From Poriferisodalis sp964484385 (lineage in GTDB: Bacteria; Actinomycetota; Acidimicrobiia; Acidimicrobiales; Poriferisodalaceae), in NCBI GenBank assembly GCA_964484385.1, contig CAZAFV010000009.1, forward strand, positions 8,147 to 72,146: a DNA stretch of 64,000 nucleotides. Reading direction: 5' to 3'. Position numbers and translations under genes: made by a program. Below, in pieces: positions 1-6,499 of this stretch. Each line of letters begins with the position of its first letter. The stretch's first letter is position 1. Under the pieces are notes generated by a model. It worked only from the letters and a program-made list of their open reading frames with translations. It was not told where the DNA came from and ran no database searches.

Positions 1-1
1 G

Positions 2-445
2 GCCTACCTGGGGCCGCCCAAGATCCTTTCCGGCGGCGGTGGCCTGGTGTCGACCATGGGGGACTACCACCGCTTCACCCAGATGCTGCGTAACGGGGGC
101 GAGCTCGACGGCGCCCGCGTCATCGGTCGGCGAACCCTCGAGTTCATGGCCAGCAATCACCTGCCTGGCGGCACCGATCTCACCGAGTGCGGCCGGGCAT
201 TGTTCTCCGAGGCGGCCTTCGACGGTGTCGGTTTTGGCCTGGGCTTCTCGGTCGTACTCGATCCTGCCAAGGCCAAGGTCGTGTCCAGCAAGGGCGAGTT
301 CGCCTGGGGCGGGGCTGCGTCGACAGCATTCTGGGTGGATCCGGTCGAAGACATCACGCTCGTCTTCCTGACGCAGCTGCTGCCCTCCAGCGTCCACCCG
401 ATCCGCCCAGAGCTCAAGGCGCTCGTCTATCAAGCACTGGTGTGA
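2..445 (+). CDS. Serine hydrolase (class C beta-lactamase/PBP-like fold), C-terminal part
   Basis: The frame is open from the left edge, so only the last 147 residues are present and no start can be given. The stretch SGGGGLVSTMGDYHRF near the beginning is typical of the region after the Tyr-x-Asn motif in class C beta-lactamase-like esterases and peptidases, and FAWGGAASTAFWVDP near residue 100 matches the third active-site element of the fold (usually GWGGA-G-x). The catalytic Ser-x-x-Lys lies outside the window, so activity cannot be judged. Members of this family in actinobacteria are often esterases of unknown substrate rather than antibiotic-resistance enzymes. The gene ends 44 bases before mtr on the same strand; no functional link is implied. 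Confidence 0.8.
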   Translation, partial: AYLGPPKILSGGGGLVSTMGDYHRFTQMLRNGGELDGARVIGRRTLEFMASNHLPGGTDLTECGRALFSEAAFDGVGFGLGFSVVLDPAKAKVVSSKGEFAWGGAASTAFWVDPVEDITLVFLTQLLPSSVHPIRPELKALVYQALV

Positions 446-489
446 GGCCGGTCGCTGCTCTTCGCGAACAGCGCTGATTGACTGCGCAC

Positions 490-1956
490 ATGGCAGATTT
501 CGACTTGGTCATCGTCGGCACCGGCTCGGCCAATTCCATTCCCGGTCCTGAGTTCGACGACTGGTCGATTGCGATCGTCGAACGCGACACGTTCGGTGGC
601 ACCTGCCTGAACGTGGGCTGCATTCCCTCCAAGATGTTCGTGTACGCGGCCGATGTTGCCGACACCGTCGCGACGGCGGGCGACTACGGCATCGCCGCCA
701 GCTTTGACAGCGCCGACTGGCCTGCCATTCGAGATCGCGTCTTCGGCCGCATCGATCCCATCGCCAGCGGGGGACGCGACTACCGCTTCGGCGCCGAATG
801 CCCCAACATCACCGTGTTCGAGGGTGACGCCCGCTTCGTGAGCGACCGGCGCCTGGCGGTGCGCATGGGCGACGGCAGCACCGAATCGGTATCCGGGCGG
901 CATGTGGTGCTCGGGGCCGGCGCTCGGGCATTCCTGCCGCCGTACCGCGGCCTGGGCACGGTGCCGTTCCACACCTCTGACACCGTGATGCGGCTGGATT
1001 CGCTGCCAGAGTCGATGATCGTGCTTGGCGGCGGGTATATCGCCTGCGAGCTGGGCTACGTGTTCTCGGCGCTGGGAACCAACGTCACGGTGGTCAACCG
1101 GGGTGAGCGGCTGCTGCGGGCCGAGGACGACGACGTGTCTGCGGCATTCACGACGGCGGCGCAGCGCCACTTCGACCTGCGCCTCGGCGCGACGGTGACA
1201 TTCGTGCGCGGCGGAGCCGCGACCGGCAGCACAGTGCGCGGTGGAGCCGCGGAGTTTGTGTACGCCGCCGACGGCACGCCCAGTGCCCATGGCAACTCCT
1301 ACACGGTCGAATTCGACCGTGGCGGGCGTGCCGAGTCGGTGAGCGCCGATGTGCTGCTGGTGGCCACAGGTCGGGTGCCCAACGGCGATCAGCTCGCCCT
1401 CGACCTTGCAGGAGTGGATGACGACGACGGCCGTGTGCTGACCGATGAGTTCTACCGCACCTCGGCGCCGGGCGTGTGGGCCTTCGGCGACCTGTCGAGC
1501 GAGACTCAGCTCAAGCATCTCGCCAACGCGCAGGTGCGGGCGCTGAGGCACAACCTGCTGGTGGCCGAGGGGCAAGCCGACGGCCCCATGCGCACCGTCC
1601 GGGAGGATCTGGTTCCCCATGCGGTGTTCTCGCACCCGCAGGTCGCCTCGGTCGGCCTCACCGAGCGCGATGCACGGGCGGCGGGTCTGCCGATCTCGGT
1701 GGCCAACAAGCCCTTCGGCCACACGGCGTACGGCTGGGCGATGGAGGACACCGCCAGCTTCGCCAAGCTCATCGCACACGCCGAGACCCGCGAGCTGCTC
1801 GGCGCCCACATCATCGGCCCCCAGGCCTCCACCCTGATCCAGCAGCTCATCCAAGGGATGTCCTTCGGCCAGACGGTCGACCAGATGGCCCACGAGCAGT
1901 TCTACATTCACCCCGCGTTGACCGAAGTCATCGAGAACGCTCTGCTCGAGCTCTAG
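490..1956 (+). CDS. mtr: Mycothione reductase (NADPH-dependent mycothiol disulfide reductase)
   Basis: A 488-residue flavoprotein disulfide reductase that reduces oxidised mycothiol, the actinobacterial counterpart of glutathione, in the cytosol. The N-terminal FAD motif is VIVGTGSAN (residues 7-15), where mycothione reductases have GTGSGNS, unlike dihydrolipoamide dehydrogenases. The redox pair lies in GGTCLNVGCIPSKM (Cys39, Cys44). The NADPH-binding GGGYIACELG follows near residue 180, and the C-terminal FYIHPALTEVIEN carries the base His of the partner subunit's active site. A TTG lies in frame 12 bases upstream, but the ATG at 490 puts the protein start where family members begin. No clear Shine-Dalgarno sequence is seen. 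The gene is the main marker for an actinobacterial host. Confidence 0.95.
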   Translation: MADFDLVIVGTGSANSIPGPEFDDWSIAIVERDTFGGTCLNVGCIPSKMFVYAADVADTVATAGDYGIAASFDSADWPAIRDRVFGRIDPIASGGRDYRFGAECPNITVFEGDARFVSDRRLAVRMGDGSTESVSGRHVVLGAGARAFLPPYRGLGTVPFHTSDTVMRLDSLPESMIVLGGGYIACELGYVFSALGTNVTVVNRGERLLRAEDDDVSAAFTTAAQRHFDLRLGATVTFVRGGAATGSTVRGGAAEFVYAADGTPSAHGNSYTVEFDRGGRAESVSADVLLVATGRVPNGDQLALDLAGVDDDDGRVLTDEFYRTSAPGVWAFGDLSSETQLKHLANAQVRALRHNLLVAEGQADGPMRTVREDLVPHAVFSHPQVASVGLTERDARAAGLPISVANKPFGHTAYGWAMEDTASFAKLIAHAETRELLGAHIIGPQASTLIQQLIQGMSFGQTVDQMAHEQFYIHPALTEVIENALLEL

Positions 1957-1974
1957 CCGGCGGCCCAGCCGCGT

Positions 1975-2952
1975 TCAATCGATGCGGCGGGCGTCGGGGA
2001 TGAGGTTGATCTCCCAGATCACCTCTTCCAGCCGGTCCTCGGCCGAGACCGCCTCGTAGCGGCACGGCCGCTCAGGCGTGACCGTAGACGGAGCCGGGGC
2101 GAGGATCGTGGACGGGCGTGGGTGGCAGAACTGCACCACGCTGAGCCGGCTGGTGTGCTGGCCTGGGTCGGCCTTGACACGGTGCCAGCCGGCCCCGATC
2201 AGACCGTTGGTGACGTGCTCCAGCATGATCCCCGAGTTGATGATGACGTGATCGTCCGGCGGGGCGGCATCGACCCATCCGCCGTCGATGCGCACCTGCA
2301 GCCCGCGGTCGGTCGCCCGTGGCAGGGCGGTGATGAGGTTGATGTCGGCGTGCTCGTCGGCCCAGACGTGGCCCTCGCTGCCGCCGCCCGGGGCATGTGA
2401 CATCGGCGGATAGTGGATGGCCCGGGACAGGTGCGTGCCGTAGGTGGTCATCCGGTCGAAGTAGGTCTCGTGGGCGCCGATGCCCTGCGCGATCACACGC
2501 AGGAAGCGTCGCTGCAGCTCGACGAGCCGCCGGTGGAATTCGGTGAGCGTCGCTCCGGCGCCGTCGATGTCGTCATCGGGAAAGATCGACGGCCGGTACC
2601 AGCGGCCGTACTGAACGGTGAGCGGGTGCCCGGCGGGCGGCTGATCGCTCCAGTTGAACATCTCCTTCCAGTCGGGCAGGTCGGAGATGGCGGCGGTTTC
2701 GGTGAGGCGGCCGGTGTAGCCACGGGCGCCGAACGACTCCGCGTCGACGTAGCACTGTTTGGCGTCGGGTTCGAGTGCGAAGAACCGGCCCAGCACGTCG
2801 TACGCGTCGTCGAGCAGACCGCCGGAGAGATCGTGGGCCGTATAGACGAAGCCCGTCCGGAGGCTCGACATCACGCCGTCAGTGACCGCCTTGCGTCGCG
2901 CCGTCGAGCCGTGCTCGAACGCCAACAGGTCGACATCCAGAATCTCGTCCAT
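1975..2952 (-). CDS. 2-oxoglutarate/Fe(II) dioxygenase, isopenicillin N synthase-like family
   Basis: A 325-residue soluble oxygenase. The jelly-roll iron ligands are visible as EHADINL (His201, Asp203) and GWHRV (His257), and the co-substrate Arg-x-Ser pair as SRLS (Arg269, Ser271). The N-terminal DIOX_N-like half includes the typical RGYTG around residue 78 and DWKEMFNW near 95. The family hydroxylates, desaturates or cyclises small molecules; the substrate here is unknown. The start is set at the ATG at 2952, which leaves 8 bases to the upstream NadD-like gene; the frame stays open further upstream only because of the G+C bias. It is the last gene of a minus-strand series with selD and the nucleotidyltransferase, and converges on mtr. 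Confidence 0.85.
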   Translation of the reverse strand: MDEILDVDLLAFEHGSTARRKAVTDGVMSSLRTGFVYTAHDLSGGLLDDAYDVLGRFFALEPDAKQCYVDAESFGARGYTGRLTETAAISDLPDWKEMFNWSDQPPAGHPLTVQYGRWYRPSIFPDDDIDGAGATLTEFHRRLVELQRRFLRVIAQGIGAHETYFDRMTTYGTHLSRAIHYPPMSHAPGGGSEGHVWADEHADINLITALPRATDRGLQVRIDGGWVDAAPPDDHVIINSGIMLEHVTNGLIGAGWHRVKADPGQHTSRLSVVQFCHPRPSTILAPAPSTVTPERPCRYEAVSAEDRLEEVIWEINLIPDARRID

Positions 2953-2960
2953 AGTGCCCT

Positions 2961-3548
2961 TCAGTCTTCCCGCTGGCGCGCCAACCAGGCCTCGTAGCGA
3001 GCTTGGTCGGTCCAGGCACCGGTCTCTGCGTCGAAGCGAGCCGCTTCGGGTGCCATCAGGGCCGAGTCGGTGGAGCGGGCCTGGGTGCTCGACACGGTGC
3101 CCACCCAGTCGGGCAGGTCGAGCACGAGTTCGGTGGGGCAATCGTGCGGGGGGCGGGCGGCGATGGCGACGGTCGGCAGCGCAGCGATGGACGCATCCCG
3201 GTGCGCTGGATCGTTGCCGTAGTAGACCGGGTCGTGAATCTGCTGCCACTTGTCGGCACCCATGACGATCACGTTGAAGCCGGCAGCGATGTCAGACAGC
3301 AGCTGCGCGTCGGTGACGTCGATCTCGAGCCAGTCGATCGGCGCAGCCACTTCTTGGAGCACGGCGATCCGGTCGGCGAGGCGCGGGCGTTGCACGTCTT
3401 CCTTGGCGAGCGCCACCCGGCTGACGGTCCACACGAGCACATCGAGGCGGTGCTGTTCGATCACGGCTTCGCTGATGGCGAGATGGGCCGTCGTGGGCGG
3501 GTTGAACGAGCCGGGAAACACCCCCCGCCGCTTCGTGCTAGCGGACAC
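2961..3548 (-). CDS. NadD-like nucleotidyltransferase (HIGH superfamily)
   Basis: A 195-residue protein with the cytidylyltransferase-type nucleotide-binding motif GVFPGSFNPPTTAHL (residues 9-23). The classical T/HxGH signature appears as TTAH (19-22), a variant seen in actinobacterial NadD-like paralogues. MGADKWQQI near residue 100 and SSTQARS near 157 match the second adenylate-binding region and the ISSTxIR element. The reaction is probably adenylyl transfer to a mononucleotide such as NaMN, but the altered HIGH motif leaves the substrate open. The GTG start is chosen because it follows the selD stop (3553) by only 4 bases; the GAGGA over that stop codon lies unusually close to serve as its ribosome site, so a GTG nine codons further in is an alternative. 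Confidence 0.75.
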   Translation of the reverse strand: MSASTKRRGVFPGSFNPPTTAHLAISEAVIEQHRLDVLVWTVSRVALAKEDVQRPRLADRIAVLQEVAAPIDWLEIDVTDAQLLSDIAAGFNVIVMGADKWQQIHDPVYYGNDPAHRDASIAALPTVAIAARPPHDCPTELVLDLPDWVGTVSSTQARSTDSALMAPEAARFDAETGAWTDQARYEAWLARQRED

Positions 3549-3552
3549 TTCC

Positions 3553-4686
3553 TCAGCCTGCGTCTGTTGCGGTGTCTCCGGTGACGGCGCCCGCGATCGC
3601 AATCGTTCCGACCGTGCCGTTGCTGCCGTCGGTGAGTTCGCCGATCACCGAGGCGTCGTGGCCGTCGTCGCGCAGCTTGCGCACAGCGTCGTCGGCGTGT
3701 CCGGGATCGCAGCTGAACAGCAAACCGCCCGAGGTCTGCGGATCGCCGAGCACTGTACGGGTGAGCTCGTCGCCGCCGCCGAGGCGCTCGGCGAGGTGAT
3801 CCAGATTGCGCCCGGTGCCTCCGGGCACGAAGCCGCCGGTGGCGAGCCTGACCACATCGGGCAATAGTGGCACGGCGCCTGCATCCACCTCGGCACTCGC
3901 CCCGCTGGCCGCAGCGAGTTCTGCGAGGTGGCCCAGCAGTCCGAAGCCGGTCACATCGGTGGCCGCTGTGGCACCTGCGTCGACGGCCGCGGCGACGGCT
4001 GTGTCGTTGAGCCGGCACATCTCGGCCACGCCGGCCTCGTAGGCCGCATGCAGGTCGCCGCCCGGCTCGACGGCCTCGGGGCCCGAACGCTTCAGCGCGG
4101 TTGCGAGCAGGCCGGTGCCGAGTGGCTTGGTGAGCACGAGCGCTTGGCCCGGCTGCCCGCCGGCATTGGTGAGCAGGCCCGCGCCGTCGGCGGCCGGCTG
4201 GCAGGTGCCGGTGACCGACATTCCGTAGAGCGGCTCGGGTGCGTCGATGGTGTGACCGCCGGCCACCACCCAGCCGCCGTCTGCGGCGGCATCAGCGCCG
4301 CCCGCCAGCACTTCGCCCAGCAGGTCCAGCGGGAGCACGTCGCGGGGCCAGGCCGCCAGGTTGAGTGCGAACAGCGGGCTGGCACCCATGGCGTAGATGT
4401 CGCTGGCGGCATTCGCGGCCGCGATGCGCCCCCATGTGCGGGCGTCGTCCACGATCGGCGCGAAGAAGTCCGTCGACGTCACCAGCAGCCGGTCGCCGTC
4501 GAGCCGCCACACGGCAGCGTCGTCGCTGGTGTCGGTGCCCACCAACAGATCCGGGTGCGACGGGGGAGTCAGATGGCGCAGAACCTGCGCCAGCTCGGAG
4601 GGCCCGAGCTTGCACGCTCAGCCCGCACCGTGGCTGTACTGGCTCAGCCGGAACGCCGGGCTGGTCGCTGTGCTGTCGGTCGGCAC
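3553..4686 (-). CDS. selD: Selenide, water dikinase (selenophosphate synthetase) with in-frame UGA for selenocysteine
   Basis: SelD makes selenophosphate from selenide and ATP, the selenium donor for Sec-tRNA. The downstream part is unmistakable: TSDDAAV, STDFFAPIVDD, GGHTIDAPEPLYG, DVTGFGLLGHL and DPQTSGGLL in family order. The frame upstream of the TGA at 4618-4620 reads RLSQYSHGAG, and after it ACKLGPSEL follows without a shift, giving SHGAG-U-ACK, the P-loop-like active site that in E. coli SelD is SHGAGCGCK. Sec would be residue 23 and the catalytic Lys residue 26. Read through from the GTG at 4684-4686 the protein has 377 residues, close to the usual length. The start is the weakest part: no good ribosome site is seen. 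A TTG 25 codons after the TGA would give a protein without its active site, so the readthrough form is preferred. SelA, SelB and tRNA-Sec genes are not in the window. Confidence 0.92.
4592..4610 (-). promoter_or_regulatory. Candidate bacterial SECIS hairpin of selD
   Basis: Seven bases after the TGA, the message forms a perfect 7-bp stem AGCTCGG/CCGAGCT closed by the 5-base loop GCCCU. An outer GCG/CGC pairing across a small internal loop can extend it to the base after the UGA. Bacterial SECIS elements lie directly downstream of the UGA inside the coding region and bind SelB through a small apical loop with a guanine at its first or second position; here a G opens the loop at +15. Position and shape fit. 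Binding itself is inference. Confidence 0.6.
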
Positions 4687-4822
4687 AGCGGCAACGGTAC
4701 CGACGTGGCCGCCCCGAGCCTGAGCCGCTCGGTAAGGAGCTGCCGCCTCGCAGCAGCGGGAGATGTGCCTTCCGCCTGCGTACTCGTGGGCGACTGGTGG
4801 CGGGTTCGGCAACCGGGCGGTC

Positions 4823-5749
4823 TCACTCGTAGCTGCGGACGGCGTCGACGATGAGTTCGAGCGCCGGAACGGCGTCGATGCTGTAGGCGACCTCGCAGTT
4901 GGGCGTGGCGTCGGTGCCGGGCCGTTCGTCGGCGACGGTCATGCCCCGGGTGAGATCGCCGCTCGTCTCTACGTCGACGTGTCGGGTGCCGAAGGCGAAC
5001 AGCTCAGGGTGGGTCACGGCCAGCACTGCGCAGGGGTCGTGCATGGGCGCGGCATCCAGCCCGGCGCGCTCGCGGTAGCCGGCGAGGTAGAAGTCGAAGA
5101 GGCCCGCCACGAACTCGGGCACGATGCCGCCCTGCTCCCGCAGGGCGATGATCTCGTTCTGCCCGACGCAGAGCTGGTGGGTGAGGTTGAGCCCGGCCAT
5201 GCGAACCAGCGGCACACCGGCACCGAACACGATCTGGGCGGCATGGGGATCTGCCCAGATGTTGAACTCGGCCGTGGGCGTGACATTGCCCGGCCCGACC
5301 GACCCGCCCATGAGCGAGATGCCCGCGACCCGCCCGACGATGTCCGGCGCCTGGCGGACGGCCAGCGCAATGTTGGTGAGCGGCCCGACAGGCACGAGCC
5401 ACACGTCGTCGTGCGCGCGCACCGTCTCGATAATGCAGCCGACCGCGTCGTCGCTCGCCACGGCCAGGTGCACATCTGGCCGTGGCGGCCCGTCGAGCCC
5501 GGTCGCCCCGTGGGCACGAGGGGCGTGTGCCGCGGGTACCAGCAGCGGCCGATCCGCGCCCGCATGCACCGGAAGGTCCAGCCCGGCGAGCTGGCACATC
5601 AGCAGCGCGTTTGCCGTGGTCATCTCGAGCGGGGCGTTCCCCGACACCGTCGTGATCGCCAGCACCTCGCACTGGCGGGCCGCCAGCAGGATCGCCACCG
5701 CATCGTCGTGGCCCGGATCGCAGTCGAGAATGATCTTCGGTTTCGCCAT
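4823..5749 (-). CDS. Inosine-uridine preferring nucleoside hydrolase family protein
   Basis: A 308-residue ribonucleoside N-ribohydrolase. The calcium and ribose-binding aspartate cluster DCDPGHDDA begins at residue 9 (Asp9, Asp11, Asp15, Asp16), the hallmark of the family. TAEFNIWADPHAAQIV in the middle supplies the conserved Glu-Phe-Asn and Asp-Pro, and MHDPCAVLAV near residue 235 carries the conserved Asp-Pro close to the C-terminal catalytic region. Length is normal. The enzyme splits nucleosides into base and ribose in salvage; preference among purines and pyrimidines cannot be told from sequence alone. The ATG at 5749 is used because it directly precedes the KPKIILDCDPG strand. The gene lies between the DinB-like gene and selD on the same strand. 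Confidence 0.9.
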   Translation of the reverse strand: MAKPKIILDCDPGHDDAVAILLAARQCEVLAITTVSGNAPLEMTTANALLMCQLAGLDLPVHAGADRPLLVPAAHAPRAHGATGLDGPPRPDVHLAVASDDAVGCIIETVRAHDDVWLVPVGPLTNIALAVRQAPDIVGRVAGISLMGGSVGPGNVTPTAEFNIWADPHAAQIVFGAGVPLVRMAGLNLTHQLCVGQNEIIALREQGGIVPEFVAGLFDFYLAGYRERAGLDAAPMHDPCAVLAVTHPELFAFGTRHVDVETSGDLTRGMTVADERPGTDATPNCEVAYSIDAVPALELIVDAVRSYE

Positions 5750-5775
5750 GTCGACTGATTCGGGGTCTGCGCGGG

Positions 5776-6476
5776 CTACAGCTTCGTGATGCTGGGCGCG
5801 GGGGCGTCGGTGTCGCCCCAGTAGTGGGGGAGGCGCAGGTAGCCGAAGCGCGTCAGCTCGACGGCAGAAGGCAGCCCCTGGATCTCCTTGATCCGCTGGA
5901 TGGAGCGGATGTGCGAGGCCATCTCGTAGAACAGCATCCAGATCGCGCACTCGAGCGTGTTCACGATCATCCGCTCGTCGTCGGGATCATGCCAAGCACC
6001 CCGGGGGAGCACCGTGATGGCGTCGTCCCAGAAGAGCGTGCTGTGACGTGACTCCACCATCTCGCGGAACGTCTCGACCGGATGGGACGCGACCACGTAG
6101 CGCATCCAGCTCAGGCCCAGGTCGAGCTTGTCGAGCAGATCGGGCACATCCCAGAACAGCTCTGGATCCAGCCGCAGCCCGTGCTTGTTGTTGCGCCCCT
6201 GGTGATGCTCGGCCCACACGATGNNNNNNNNNNCAGCAGCATCCCGCAGCGCCGCTTCGCGAAGATCAGCGACACCCAGGCGATGTGGCTGATCTGCCGC
6301 CGGATCGACCACCACATCAGCTCCCGCTCGGGCGACTGGTCGTCGAGGTCGAGCTGCGCATCGCTCAGCCCGTCTACTTCGGCGCGCAGCCACAGGTCGA
6401 TGTGGGAGAAGTACGGCATCGTGCCGGCCGCATCATCGTCCGGCATCTCCAGCACCGAAGGGTCGACCCGAGCCAT
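5776..6476 (-). CDS. DinB family protein, interrupted by a scaffold gap
   Basis: Two frames belong to one gene. The N-terminal part (6476 to about 6234) reads MARVDPSVLEMPDD and then YFSHIDLWLRAEVDGLSDAQL and REIMWWSI-like sequence; the C-terminal part (about 6223 to 5776) reads VWAEHHQGRNNKHG to the end LPHYWGDTDAPAPSITKL. They are in different frames because ten N separate them and the true gap length is unknown. Helical bundle proteins of the DinB/DUF664 superfamily carry a metal site of three histidines; H in ISHIAW and in WAEHHQG are candidates. In actinobacteria some members are thiol transferases that use mycothiol or bacillithiol, which would fit the neighbouring mtr, but nothing proves that here. 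Confidence 0.6.
6224..6233. other. Assembly gap (10 N)
   Basis: Ten ambiguous bases join two contigs inside the DinB-like gene. The frame differs on the two sides, so the number of N is a placeholder and not the real distance. Confidence 0.98.
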
Positions 6477-6499
6477 GCCCGAACGCTAGCGATCTGTGG

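Noticed and set aside
430..1911. Long open frame antisense to mtr
   Set aside because: G+C-rich third positions remove stops on the opposite strand. The product is low-complexity and rich in His, Arg and Gly, with no family pattern, while mtr on the other strand is certain.
3553..4545. selD as an N-terminally truncated gene starting at the TTG at 4545
   Set aside because: It would lack the active-site Cys/Sec and Lys that lie just upstream in the same frame beyond the TGA; selenocysteine readthrough explains all the sequence.
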